Shown here: one piece after another, positions 28,047-34,917 of the stretch | Layout of the letters: each line of letters begins with the position of its first letter | Position numbering within the stretch: the stretch's first letter is position 1 | NCBI GenBank assembly: GCA_945859605.1 | Contig: OX243819.1 | Coordinates: forward strand, 4,420,170-4,484,169 | Direction: 5' to 3' | DNA length: 64,000 nt | Source of the DNA: Lumbricus rubellus | Taxonomy: Eukaryota > Annelida > Clitellata > Crassiclitellata > Lumbricidae | The notes under the pieces: model-generated | Databases searched by the model: none | Told to the model about the DNA's origin: nothing | The model's input: the letters and a program-made list of their open reading frames with translations, nothing else | Made by a program: the position numbers and the translations under genes

Positions 28047-29755
28047 AAGGCAGCTAACTGACTCCAGATACTTGGAACCAAGGCCTAGATAAGAGTATGG
28101 CACATCCATACACCATACACCACCACCACCACCACCACTTGCACGATTCATCCTGCCATCAATATCCCATCAAGTATTGGGCCAACGAAATACCCCTGGG
28201 GGACACGTGTCCTCAGGAAACTGCTCTAGAGCTGTCTCTTGGATAGAGCTCAGCTGGTCGTTTTATAAGCTGTCATTAATATCTGTTTTCTTCCTTTCAG
28301 TGAAAAAGACCCTGGCCAAATTGTGTTGAAGGAATAACAGTTTTCAAATGAGAGCCATGGGTACAAGAAAGGTCGGGCCGCCCATATAAGGAAGATCGGG
28401 TCAAAGAAGATCTTACTCAAAGCTTCTATCAACAAACAGATCCAGGGTTTTGAAGGTCTTTGTGGTCCAAGTGAATACAGAGGAACAACATCTAACAGAG
28501 ATGTAAAAAAAGACAAAGGAAGGCACTTACACAAAAGCAACACAACGAGAGAGAGAGAGCACCATCACCACAGTTCGATGAACATGAAAGAAGACTAAAT
28601 ACCAGCGGATAAAAAATGAGGAGCTATAACTTGTGGAGAAAAGTAAACCTAACAAGTATTTAACAACAAGGACTAGGATGAAGAAAATAATACACTTGTA
28701 TAACAAAGGAAAGATTATAAGAGACAATAACTTTCCCATAATGATCAAGCACAACGCTTAATGAGCTAGCAAAAATGGGTAAAGATTTTTAGCAAAAATG
28801 GGTAAAGATTTTTACAAAAAAAATTTGTAGGCTACAGAAACTGCACTTTTCTCAATTAAAAAAGTTTGAAATGATTAAATGTGACACCGGGCTCTCAAAA
28901 CCCATTGCTTCCTAGATATTGTGCTAGAAGCTGAAATAGACAAGAGGGATCAAAATTATAGAATATTCTTCAATTTCGGAGATGCCTAAGAATTTGCCAT
29001 AATTTTAAGCCCAGAATATCAATTTTCATGCTGTTTACTTTATCTGACGCAGAATCCATAGATACCCCTTTATGGTCCAGCAGAATTGAAGAATAATTAA
29101 GTAAAGATTTCTGAGGATTTTGATGACAAAAATATCCTTGAATTTTTTTAATTTGCTCACTCTATGATGATGAAATAATCCAATGAGTATAACTTCAGTT
29201 AGAAAAAAAGACATTTTCATTAAGCATTAAAGAGAATTTTGAAGCAGACTAGCAGAGCCATTGCAGAGTAATTATGACTGAATAGAAAGTTCAGAAACGA
29301 ACATTTGACAGGTTTTTCTAGCCCCTGAGTCGCAAATATGATAATTATGATTTAATTTACATCTTTTATTGTTAATTATTACTTAAATTAAATCGATATT
29401 GCATGTCCCATTGCTCGCTTGCAAATGGAGTAATAAAGAATATACTTAGTTACTTACTTTTATAACTATCATTGGATAAACAGCCTCAATGAAAACACGC
29501 ATGAAGCAAGAACCATAATGATATTATTGATCAGGTGAAAAGGGCCAGCGGACAGTACAGCCTCAGAGCAAGAGGAAGCTCATGCTCATACTCTCCATGT
29601 TACAAGGTCAGGACTCAGCGCTCTTACCAATTGGTCACTGTGTCTTGTAAACTTTGTAAATAAGTCATCCACATTCAGATGGAGCCAGGGTACATTAATG
29701 GCCTCAGCCTAGTGCTGCAGCCACTGTGTACTTTTGAAGCATTCACACAAAGCAT

Positions 29756-29840
<85 letters not shown>

Positions 29841-30972
29841 CATCAACGAAATGTGGGTCAGTCAATAATACTCATTGGCTGGCTGCTTTGGCCTAGACAC
29901 ACTCTTAGCCAAATCTAAACATTGGTCTGTCTCATATTTTATGAACACTCAGTCTCCACAGCAGGGTTTCTATCTCCCACTGCTATTCAGACTACCAGGT
30001 GGTTTCTAATAACATCCAGACAATCGTGTGGCTTTACGTGCTACACACACACAAAGTGCACCCACCCACAATGATACACACATGCACATATATACACACA
30101 CACACACACAAACGCACGAACAAACACAATGTTGCACACACGTACATACACATGCACACAATTGCGCACACATACATGCACGCACATACAAGCACGCACA
30201 CACGCACATACAAGCACACACACACGCACATACAAGCACACACACATGCATATACAAGCACGCACAGGTGGTATTCGACACAGTCTGGTGGATTAGTAAT
30301 TAACCCTTTGGCACGTGTGAGATATTTTTAGCTCATGTTCTGGTGCCAACCAGATGTTCTCTGGGGTTTTGGTCCATTTCACCTGCTAATGGTAGAAACA
30401 TTCCAACGGAAATTGGAGTTCCAGCAATGAAAACGTGGGTCAGGGATACAGCTAATGTCTCGGTTAGAGACCTACTGATCTAACCCCTGCCCCATAGTAC
30501 TCCCCCATTCACCCCTTATCATAATTCACCATAACCTGACCCGATCCATACAAACAACTGGAAAGACCCTAAGTAGAAAAGCAGTCAGCCCTACTAAAAA
30601 AATGTCCTTAACCTAGACATAATCGTCATGAGATCCAAGTTGGTACATTGACTCTGAACATCCATCCACTCACGCATCTCTCATCAACACGAATCAGATG
30701 GTTGGTTCCACGTGTGTGCGTGTGCCTGCCATTGGTGACTCTTCCGGTTTACTGCACATTGTTGCATTGTATATTACAGCTAGTTCACTGCATCCTCTTA
30801 GATCCACTGATCAGCTTGACCTCATTGTCCCCTTGACCTCTTTGTCCTCTTGACCTCAGAACTGCCATGGTTCAATCCAGATGCTTTGCCTGCATAGATC
30901 ACTCTCTGTAGAATGGATTTCCATCATCAATTAATTCCATCTTTCTCATCTGTCTGTCTGTCTGTCTGTCTG

Positions 30973-31040
<68 letters not shown>

Positions 31041-32207
31041 TCTTTCTCTGTCTCACCTCAAATCCTATCTCTTATCTTGTGGTCGATGCACTGAGAAAAC
31101 TTCTGAAAGGTTTTTACTGAGAGAAGCGCTTTATAAATGGCCACATACAATACAATACAATACAATGCAAAACAATACAATATATGCAAACTGATGCTAT
31201 TATAGTAGGTCTAGGCAGCTTCAAATGACACTTGAATTGCTCGATGTCATGAATCTCGACTGTCAAGATGATTTCCACTCCAACTGCACAACAAATCAAC
31301 TTGGATATAACGAGTACATTGACTGTACACTGTCGATGGGAAGATGAGACGACGAGGGAGAGGGCTGTTCATTGCTCAAGGTCCATACGAGGCGGTTTGA
31401 GGTAGATTCGAATGTGCAAACTTTTGGCTCCAAGGCACCGAACATACCCCTACACCACCGTGCCCCACTTCACAACCATGGTGGCTGCCTCATGGCTGGC
31501 TTAAGGTACAGCTCATCTTCTTCTTGCTCAACTGTAGCTTAGTATATTATACATGCATGCCTAAAGCCATGCATCTTGTCTAGACGATTTTCTTCTAAAT
31601 TTTCTTGATGAATGGATTGCTTACTAGATGATATCTCAACCAAACCCCATGACCATCTGCTGCACCAGGTGTTGTTCAGCCAAAATCACGACCAATTCGC
31701 ATTTTTAACAAAAAAAACACTAAATATTACTCCATCCATTTGCAGAATAATCCAACTTGTCTTTAAATCGGATTCTATTGCAACAAATGAGATGGATCAT
31801 TCAAATAATACTCAAACTAAATATTATAGAAGTGGATTAGATGGATTCAAAATAAATGCTTAAACGCCATTACAATATTACATTGGATTAGAATAATGGA
31901 CAGCATGCACAAAACAATGGCTGGCACAGACAGTGACTTTCATTCATTTGCAGTGTTTTTTACATGAAACCTTTGATGCCAGCCGACGAAGTAGTGTCTG
32001 GATTTATCAGACAAACTGTTTAACACTGCAGTGTATGAATATAAGTTCAGTGTGGTAGTATATATATAATTGTACATACGCTTTTGGGCGACAGCGACGA
32101 CGATGATGACGACACGACGTCTTGCTGGTTCCTCTGCTTAAATCCTAAGGCAAGGCACTCATAGATTGTGTTGAAAGCGTTGTCTTTGTTGCTGTTCATG
32201 CCTCCTC
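2874..32207 (-). CDS. MAP3K2/3-like: MEKK2/3-type MAP kinase kinase kinase (whole gene, 12 placed exons)
   Basis: The gene is split across minus-strand exons 32207-32080, 17761-17666, 15412-15254, 13457-13266, 10274-10207, 9404-9298, 8702-8544, 8103-7955, 7231-7106, 6722-6593, 4220-4034 and 3108-2874. The exons from 17761 leftward join with consistent intron phases (0,0,0,2,1,1,0,0,1,2) and give 535 residues. The first exon adds 40. Human MEKK2 and MEKK3 are about 620 residues, so a short stretch is missing at the N-terminal part of PB1. The order is PB1, a linker with SPPPG and FIP motifs also found in MEKK3, then a kinase domain with G-loop, AVK lysine, HRDIKGANIL, DFG and SPE. In known animals this kinase is cytosolic, binds MEK5 through PB1 and phosphorylates MAP2Ks (MEK5, MKK4/7, MKK3/6). 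Those roles come from the family, not from this sequence. No promoter or 5' UTR could be identified. The identity is firm, but the choice between MEKK2 and MEKK3 is not meaningful for an invertebrate. Confidence 0.93.
3109..4033. other. intron 12 with minus-strand LINE tail
   Basis: Contains a minus-strand LINE end at about 3720-3830. It has the hairpin-family sequence (CTCTTCAAGGTAGGCTACTC, GAAGCGCTCCTGGCCC), and the minus-strand reading ends KNFKTVLF, like the LINE tail from which the 11-kb minisatellite derives. Nothing else was recognised. Confidence 0.55.
4034..4220 (-). CDS. MAP3K2/3-like: MEKK2/3 exon: DFG, activation loop, SPE
   Basis: The 187-nt exon, missed by a simple ATG-to-stop search, reads [40 protein letters not shown] and [20 protein letters not shown], then DIW. 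It carries the magnesium-binding DFG, an activation loop ending [12 protein letters not shown] (human SVTGTPYWMSPE) and the start of helix F. The acceptor is ATCAG (phase 1). The donor ATATG followed by GTGAGT splits the tryptophan codon (phase 2). The codon use is GC-rich compared with the introns around it. Confidence 0.95.
4470..4665 (+). repeat. LINE 3' end (CTTTATAAATGG subfamily)
   Basis: The sequence from AATCCAGATGCTTTG to GTGAGCGCTTCTGAAAGAC, then GAGAGAAGTGTTTTTTAAATGG and a (TAA)n tail, is matched by another copy at 30870-31140. The arms AGCGCTTCT and AGAAGTGTT can pair. It sits in the exon 12 to exon 11 intron. Confidence 0.65.
4680..6599 (-). repeat. 114-bp minisatellite, about 17 units, each with a copy of the exon 11 splice donor
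   Basis: The motif TCTACCTTTG recurs at 4771, 4885, 4999, 5113, 5225, 5339, 5451, 5563, 5682, 5796, 5907, 6023, 6139, 6251, 6360, 6474 and 6588. Units are 109-119 bp, and length varies with the number of ACAAT pentamers. On the minus strand this motif is CAAAG followed by GTAGACGACA. The rightmost copy is the real exon 11 donor, and the others read ATGATCAAAG/GTAGAC. The leftmost unit (4680-4770) is degenerate. Most units are 114 bp, that is 38 codons, and the minus strand is open over several units. Confidence 0.95.
6593..6722 (-). CDS. MAP3K2/3-like: MEKK2/3 exon: kinase catalytic loop (first half)
   Basis: The 130-nt exon encodes [40 protein letters not shown] and DIK. The HRD catalytic aspartate is present. 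The donor ATCAAAG followed by GTAGACG splits the glycine of DIKGAN (phase 1). The donor is the outermost copy of the 114-bp intronic repeat, and the frame stays open from the exon into at least three repeat units. Confidence 0.95.
6723..7105. other. intron 10, AT-rich, no recognised element
   Basis: AT-rich sequence with no repeat, coding segment or RNA gene that I could identify. Confidence 0.5.
7106..7231 (-). CDS. MAP3K2/3-like: MEKK2/3 exon: kinase helix C and hinge
   Basis: The 42-codon exon encodes [20 protein letters not shown], then [11 protein letters not shown] and SIFMEYVPG. The helix-C glutamate lies in the [12 protein letters not shown] stretch, and the hinge is FMEYVPG (human FMEYMPGG). 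Phase 0 at both ends, with acceptor TTTGTAG and donor GGG followed by GTAAGA. Confidence 0.95.
7232..7954. other. intron 9 with a GC-rich dispersed-repeat-like patch
   Basis: From about 7470 to 7840 the composition switches to GC-rich (a run of nine C, then GAGCGGTGGGAGGGTGCACT and onward to GGAGGAGAGAAAAGAAGAAG). It looks like the 3' end of a retroelement, but I cannot assign a family. Confidence 0.4.
7955..8103 (-). CDS. MAP3K2/3-like: MEKK2/3 exon: kinase N-lobe, G-loop and catalytic lysine
   Basis: The 149-nt exon reads [20 protein letters not shown] and continues [20 protein letters not shown] to EEVSK. It contains the ATP-binding glycine loop (GTGGFG) and the invariant lysine (AVKQ). 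The PNWKKG lead-in corresponds to PINWRRGKLLGQG in human MEKK3. The acceptor AACAG before 8103 gives phase 1, matching the preceding exon. The donor is AAG followed by GTATGT, phase 0. Confidence 0.95.
8310..8560 (-). repeat. degenerate 40-bp tandem repeat abutting the exon 8 donor
   Basis: About six imperfect units of ACCATTGATGACCTAAATTT followed by CCACATGTGATCTACCTAAC fill this stretch. The unit nearest the exon contains the real donor (minus strand GAAAT/GTAGGTCACCAATGG). Older units read AAATTTAGGTCATCAATGG and ATGTAGATCATCCATGG. Confidence 0.65.
8544..8702 (-). CDS. MAP3K2/3-like: MEKK2/3 exon: TFPR linker segment
   Basis: The 159-nt exon, phase 1 at both ends, encodes [20 protein letters not shown], matching RRTFPRIRRHQGNLFTLVP of human MEKK3, followed by a five-serine run and SLKRLSIQK. 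The serine run comes from a CAG/CTG trinucleotide run at about 8609-8626. The donor is GAAAT followed by GTAGGT. It forms the last unit of a degenerate tandem repeat that fills the start of the intron (see 8310-8560). Confidence 0.86.
8703..9297. other. intron 7 with CA/GA-rich tract
   Basis: A low-complexity tract of ACAGAGAGAC-type repeats spans about 8866-9060. The rest is unremarkable AT-rich sequence. Confidence 0.5.
9298..9404 (-). CDS. MAP3K2/3-like: MEKK2/3 exon: linker with GGTYP motif
   Basis: The 107-nt exon encodes [19 protein letters not shown] and then [17 protein letters not shown]. Human MEKK3 has KFGKGGTYPRRYHVSVH here, so GGTYP anchors the frame. The acceptor is ACCAG (phase 2) and the donor is CATG followed by GTAACC (phase 1). 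Another frame is also open over the same bases, but only this one joins its neighbours. Confidence 0.85.
9405..10206. other. intron 6 with minus-strand LINE tail
   Basis: At about 9590-9660 a minus-strand hairpin tail is present (TATATAGCACCCCTTCAAGG, then CGCTTCTCAAAAGTGG). The remaining sequence gives no recognised feature. Confidence 0.5.
10207..10274 (-). CDS. MAP3K2/3-like: MEKK2/3 exon: Ser-rich linker
   Basis: The 68-nt exon reads [20 protein letters not shown] and corresponds to the SGSGSCPSLDSP stretch of human MEKK3. It joins the previous exon in phase 0 (acceptor AAATAG) and leaves in phase 2 (donor ACA followed by GTAAGC). A second possible acceptor, TTATCAG at 10269-10267, would give the wrong phase. 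Confidence 0.8.
10310..10780 (+). repeat. retroelement 3' region ending in the shared hairpin
   Basis: A GC-rich body (10340-10640, one open frame of 111 codons without a known domain) ends in AGAGCGCCTCTGAGTAG and GAGCGGCGCTATAAA. A segment around 10595-10665 (ACGTGTTTGCGAGGGCTTGC, CCGGTGACTCTTTCAG) resembles 30700-30770. It is probably a SINE or LINE 3' end; the family is unknown. Confidence 0.45.
11105..12580 (-). repeat. 36-bp minisatellite, about 37 units, grown inside a LINE C-terminus
   Basis: The unit GGTTAGAGAAGAACATGGTG plus AAGAGATCTCTGTTAA repeats from about 11205 to 12536 with few changes. There is one interrupted unit near 12145. On the minus strand the unit codes for [12 protein letters not shown]. 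The array is entered by [10 protein letters not shown] and left by [12 protein letters not shown] and a stop. Those edges match the C-terminus of a LINE open frame seen at 54610-54750 ([20 protein letters not shown]). The LINE hairpin tail follows at 11185-11105. The array lies in the exon 6 to exon 5 intron. Confidence 0.9.
13266..13457 (-). CDS. MAP3K2/3-like: MEKK2/3 exon: Ser/Pro/Gly-rich linker
   Basis: The 64-codon exon encodes a basic and glycine-rich start, then [11 protein letters not shown] and [10 protein letters not shown]. Human MEKK3 has SSPPPGYIPDE and EFIPESMD at the same distance from each other, so the linker is recognisably conserved. The donor is GATGAC followed by GTAAGC (phase 0). 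The acceptor is a CAGCAG tandem, so a glutamine before MPSPHN may be included or skipped. No domain is predicted here; the segment is expected to be disordered and may carry phosphorylation sites. Confidence 0.87.
13458..15253. other. intron 4 with repeats
   Basis: Holds a (TA)n run at 13899-13930, a short direct duplication of a GTTGCTTATATRTAAATCTT motif at about 14300-14370, and a plus-strand hairpin tail with AATG repeats at 14550-14612. A decayed minus-strand LINE C-terminus (LHWLPV motif) lies at about 14800-14990, and a 28-bp triplicate (TCGTATTGTCCAGTTTTATT motif) at 15130-15215. Confidence 0.6.
15254..15412 (-). CDS. MAP3K2/3-like: MEKK2/3 exon: PB1 domain, C-terminal part
   Basis: The 53-codon exon contains [20 protein letters not shown] followed by RLLLLVDDQ. 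These align with human MEKK3 DDLDKAIDILDRSSSMKSL and RILLLSQD, the last helix and strand of PB1. The acceptor is TCGTAG at 15415-15413. The donor is ACAACG followed by GTAACA, with phase 0 at both ends. After the PB1 strand the exon continues into a polar, Thr-rich linker ([10 protein letters not shown]). Confidence 0.88.
15413..17665. other. intron 3 with LINE remnants
   Basis: A plus-strand LINE remnant with an [11 protein letters not shown] reading starts near 15805 and ends with a hairpin-type tail at 16008-16050. A minus-strand hairpin tail lies at 17340-17400. A fragment at 15690-15745 resembles part of the PB1 exon (see findings). A short direct repeat (ACGGCATTGAAGGATCTCG) occurs twice at 17187-17225, and a (TA)n run at 17579-17592. 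Confidence 0.55.
17666..17761 (-). CDS. MAP3K2/3-like: MEKK2/3 exon: PB1 domain, middle
   Basis: This 32-codon exon begins [14 protein letters not shown], matching the FSRPVKYEDVEHKV segment of the human MEKK3 PB1 domain, and ends YQIHKDQ. PB1 domains form dimers with partner PB1 domains; in this family the partner is MEK5. The acceptor is TTTTCAG. An alternative acceptor, TTTTAG before 17771, would add about three residues in a different phase. The donor is CAG followed by GCAAGT, the consensus for the rare GC-AG intron class. No GT donor nearby keeps the frame. The exon is phase 0 at both ends. Confidence 0.88.
18305..18480 (-). repeat. 42-bp tandem repeat, 4 units
   Basis: The unit TTGAAGAAAAGTAGTTCTAC plus CCACCTTATCTCGCCCTGATAT repeats about four times. 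On the minus strand it encodes [14 protein letters not shown] per unit (14 codons) without stops. No known domain. Confidence 0.8.
18625..18654 (-). other. tentative PB1 first-strand exon fragment
   Basis: On the minus strand this reads [10 protein letters not shown] and is followed by a strong donor, GTGAGT, in phase 0, which matches the phase of the next exon (acceptor TTTTCAG before 17761). Human MEKK3 has VRIKFEHNGERRII at this place, so the candidate lacks several residues. I see no acceptor giving phase 0 on its left side, and it could be chance. Confidence 0.25.
18785..19616. mobile_element. Tc1/mariner-like element with about 220-bp inverted repeats
   Basis: The ends CACGGTGTCCCAAGTGAAGT and ACTTCACTTGGGACACCGTG are flanked by TA on both sides (18783-18784 and 19617-19618), fitting a TA target duplication. 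Inverted repeats continue inward about 220 bp on each side with a few changes. Between them, on the plus strand at about 19290-19390, there is a remnant reading VDNAISEW, then RACIR and ANGPHF, which resembles the end of a transposase. The transposase is otherwise lost, so the copy is non-autonomous. Confidence 0.85.
20520..21840. mobile_element. hAT-like non-autonomous transposon
   Basis: The ends are CAGGGGTGCGCAACCT and AGGTTGCGCACCGCTG. An exact 8-bp target duplication, CTCTACAG, lies at 20512-20519 and 21841-21848. Both ends are rich in CGGCCG. No transposase frame is seen in its 1321 bp. A 37-bp palindrome lies at 20612-20648. Confidence 0.92.
22390..22480 (-). repeat. tRNA-derived SINE fragment
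   Basis: The minus-strand reading contains TAGTTAGTGTGCTCCACTCT (A-box-like) followed by TATTTCGAATCCCTGG (B-box-like). Confidence 0.45.
22640..22765 (-). repeat. tRNA-derived SINE fragment
   Basis: The minus strand reads GTAGCATATTGGATATTAAA and later GAGTTCGAATCCCAAAG, a good B box (GTTCGAATCCC) at tRNA-like spacing. It abuts a LINE remnant on its right. Confidence 0.55.
22770..23040 (+). pseudogene. LINE reverse transcriptase C-terminal remnant
   Basis: The translation includes [20 protein letters not shown] and [14 protein letters not shown] after one change. This is typical of the end of invertebrate non-LTR retrotransposon polyproteins (KYFFSQRVVDLWNSLP type). Both ends are truncated. 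Confidence 0.7.
23903..25351 (+). pseudogene. RTE-type LINE 3' fragment interrupted by a DNA transposon
   Basis: The frame 23893-24497 codes for an RTE-like reverse transcriptase C-terminus: [67 protein letters not shown] and [14 protein letters not shown]. It resumes after 25212 with [20 protein letters not shown] and stops near 25335. The end is a short (ACATG)n tail, common for RTE elements. A 10-bp direct repeat GGTACACAGA at 23903-23912 and 25342-25351 may be its target duplication. The 5' two thirds of the element are absent, so it is a dead copy. Confidence 0.88.
24498..25211. mobile_element. 714-bp TIR element inserted in the RTE LINE
   Basis: Inverted repeats of about 200 bp start GGGTGATTCCATGTCAATTC on the left and end GAATTGACACGGAATCACCC on the right. 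The 4-bp target duplication TGAA is at 24494-24497 and 25212-25215. No transposase is seen. The 4-bp duplication would fit families such as Sola or Chapaev, but the superfamily is not determined. Confidence 0.88.
25376..29560. other. intron 1/2 region without recognised gene
   Basis: Contains (TAA)n tracts at 26041-26072 and 26206-26255 and a degenerate tandem of a GTCTAATGGTTAGCCAT motif at about 27235-27345. There is also a (TA)n run at 28000-28044 and a direct duplication of TAGCAAAAATGGGTAAAGAT at 28767-28814. A possible minus-strand SINE B box (GAGTTTGAATCTC) is at about 25768-25780. No exon or RNA gene was recognised. Confidence 0.5.
29755..29840. repeat. (ATC)n microsatellite
   Basis: About 28 uninterrupted ATC units. 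It reads as polyserine in one plus-strand frame, but there is no sign of a gene around it. Confidence 0.97.
30045..30270. repeat. (CA)-rich low-complexity tract
   Basis: Alternating CA/CG/TA steps (ACACACGCACATACAAGCAC type), partly periodic at about 22 bp. The long open frames across it are artefacts of composition. Confidence 0.95.
30870..31175 (+). repeat. LINE 3' end with embedded (TC)n, second copy of the 4.5-kb type
   Basis: It shares AATCCAGATGCTTTG, CACCTCAAATC and the hairpin GAAGCGCTTTATAAATGG with 4470-4665. The element is expanded internally by a (TC)n tract at 30965-31033 and ends in an (ATACA)n tail. Confidence 0.7.
31385..31480 (-). repeat. tRNA-derived SINE
   Basis: The minus strand reads GGCACGGTGGTGTAGGGGTA, TGCCTTGGAGCC, then ATTCGAATCTACCTC. 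The layout is the same as the plus-strand SINE at 49060 (ACCTTGGAGCC, then GTTCGAATCCACCTC), so both belong to one family. Confidence 0.65.
32080..32207 (-). CDS. MAP3K2/3-like: MEKK2/3 exon 1 (start codon, N-terminal helix)
   Basis: The acceptor-like CAG at 32210-32208 is followed by GAGGAGGC and an ATG at 32199-32197. The protein begins [19 protein letters not shown], which aligns with the N-terminus of human MEKK3 (ALNSIMNDLVAL region), so this ATG fits the family start. No in-frame stop lies just upstream, so a longer start is not excluded. The exon runs into a run of serines and ends at AAAAGC with the donor GTATGT, phase 0. The CAG before the ATG implies an untranslated exon further right that I could not find. 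A short (CA)n tract lies directly upstream at 32211-32233. Confidence 0.72.
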
Positions 32208-32439
32208 CTGCAAACACACACACACACACACAAAGTCAAATCAGAACAGTCACGATGATTATTACACAAGAGAAAAAGCTGCCCCACCCTGCATGCAGTG
32301 ATAGCAAATGCAGACAGCGTGCTAACGATTGCTAACAATGATGATGTGCTACTGTGCTGATGACGTCGTCCTTGTAAAAATCCAAAACAGAATGAGGCTG
32401 AAGTTCACCTGATTTGGATTTATACCACCCAAAGCGACA

Positions 32440-32775
32440 AGTGTGTCAAAGAGTTAGCGAGCTGAAATTTAAAATCACAGGTTTGGGATTCAAATCTCAA
32501 AGTGACTTGAAGACATATATCAAGCGTTTGGCATCACTAGAACCTCCTAGCAAAAACTTGATTTTAAAATGTTGCACTAAGTGCCCACTGCCCATGGATC
32601 ACTTCAAAATGTTCTTCCCTAGACTTCTTTTCTATTTTTCCATACCTTTCAAACACAAGGATCTCTAACTGTGCACCGTCCTCTGGCGGCTGATTATCCG
32701 CGCCTCAAATTCGCATTTTGGTGCGACCTTGCACGCACCACAAATTTATTTAATAATAATAATAATAACAATATA
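32440..32775 (+). repeat. LINE 3' end, second lineage
   Basis: The sequence CTCTAACTGTGCACCGTCCT, CTGGCGGCTGATTATCC to ACAAATTTATTTAATAATAA is shared with 59350-59457. Upstream coding remnants (MDHFKMFFPRLLFYF) look like a LINE C-terminus. Confidence 0.65.
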
Positions 32776-32817
32776 AATAACAAGACTGAACATTCTATCT
32801 AGATAAGGATGGGTCAG

Positions 32818-33900
32818 GAGCACTTCTAAGTAGATTGTCTTGAGGGGTGCTATATCAGTGCTGCGAGTGCATCAACAGCAGACTGTCAGCTGATCAGGGA
32901 GAGTGAATCTGCGGATGCTGAGAAAATAAGTCACTGACACTTTACAGATCTATGGTTGCGTCTTGGCAATAGTTTAAGGAACTGCTCTAAGTTGCAAGTT
33001 GGTAGCTTAAGGAAATGATTCTTTCCAAGTTGATAGCTCAGCCAATGTCTGTCGTTTAGCTTAAACTGAAAAGTTCTGTTCTTTTTTCAAGTTAGTGAAT
33101 GGACAAATAAAAAAACCTAAAAATGTTTTGAATGAATTTCAGCATCAGTGGTCACCACTCAAACGTCAAATGAACTATATTCCTAATTAGTTAACACATT
33201 CACCCTTGGTGCTTAACACTAGGATGTAAGCCTTGCACAAGAACTAAACATAGTGCATCCTATATAAGAGAATTAACTGAATAGGCAGGTCAATTTATCA
33301 ACCTGGATGTAGACTAATAATAACAACCCAAATAACATCAGTGTACTGTAATAGCAAATCAAAACACACTGTATAGAGGAGAAATGGATATATCTTGTTT
33401 CTCCATATCCTAACCACTTTGACTGCTGGCCGTGATGTGGAAATGCACAGAAATAGCGATAAAAGTGATTAAGGTAAGAATGCATGACATCAATTGGTAA
33501 AACTAATTTTCCAATGTGGATCAGATCAAATACTGAATGACGAGATAGCAATCTGACGAAACAGGAATCTGAATATAATAGAAAGATGAGCGAGAAACAG
33601 GAAATTGAAGAAATTCGAATCTGACTGAAAGATTAGAGCACACAATATATATATATTTATATATACATACATATACATATACAAGTTCAGTGCTTGGATA
33701 TAGAGAGACAACTCTTCAAGATAAATTGCTTTGCCTTTCTGAGGCACTTAAGCAACTCAAGGCCATTGTATACAGCAACAGTCGCAATGGAGCCTTGCAT
33801 ACATACATACATAGTTCTTATTGCATACATGTGCTATATTAAGCTTGTGTCTTAATACAGAAATAAAGCTGTTTAGAGATTTGGGAAAGTGGACGAAAGA
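32818..33900. other. 5' flank of the coding gene, repeats only
   Basis: A hairpin tail lies at 32818-32865 (GGAGCACTTCTAAGTAG, GAGGGGTGCTATATCAG). A TA/CATA-rich stretch is at 33645-33690. I see no promoter signature, CpG cluster or exon. Confidence 0.45.
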
Positions 33901-33937
33901 CAAACGATCTTAAAACAGTGCACTACATGCCGCTGAG

Positions 33938-34040
33938 AGACAAAGAGAGACAGAGAGACAGAGAGACAGACAGACAGACAGACAGATAGACAGACAGACA
34001 GATAGATAAAGATAGATATATGTATAGAGACAGACAGAGA
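33938..34040. repeat. (GACA)n / GAGACA tract
   Basis: Tetranucleotide GACA/GATA and GAGACA repeats. Open frames over it are compositional. Confidence 0.9.
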
Positions 34041-34917
34041 AGCAAATAAAGACCAGGATAATGCTGGATAGACAATACAAGCGCTCAAGAAGACTAGCTG
34101 AACATTGGTAGAACAGAACTAAATCTGACAGATGACAACAAGAATGGAATTCAATTGTCTGCATAATTGTAAACCAAATTGTCTGCAGTCTGCATCCATT
34201 GTCAATCAATTGTCTGCATACATTGTCTTTCATCCATTGTCCCAAATGTCAACAATTGACAATAACTACACCCTTCCTCAAATTGTCAAACTGTACTTGA
34301 ACACATGGTTTACAAGTCAAATTTTGTGTACTACAAGGTGCAGCCGAATTGATCTAATAGATCTGTAAAAACTCTCTTATTTCAGACCAGTCATCCACGC
34401 AATCAACAACATCAGCCAAACACTGTGTGTCAGAAACAAACCATTTCAGGCAATGCTATAGGCAGCATTATTGTAATTAATCACCTTACAACATGAACTG
34501 TGCTTTAATAAATATTGCAAATAAAACTCTGATATGAACGAAGAAATGACTGCAAAGAAACAAATGAGTTGTGACTTGCTGTAGCCTTTTGTTTTGTTTG
34601 TCTTGTTCATTCTCAGAATAAACTGAAACTGATATCAGATGATGTCATCGCTAATAAAACATTTCAATATCTTAATTAAATAGATGGAAGCGATGATGAT
34701 GATGACGATGAACAGGTTGCTTCCACTGCCTGCAGTGGAAAGAAGACACAAAAGTTGCAGTCATCCACTGGAGTCATCCAGTTCCTTGCTTTCCATAAAT
34801 AATCATCCAACACCCAATGCATTATATATCTGACAGTATTCCACATCCATGAACCACACGCAACAACCTCTTCCATGCAACAACCTCTTCCATGCTCGGC
34901 TCAGGATATCCTGGGAC

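Noticed and set aside
30028..30303. His/Thr-rich and Cys/Val-rich frames
   Set aside because: Pure consequence of the CA/TG-rich tract.
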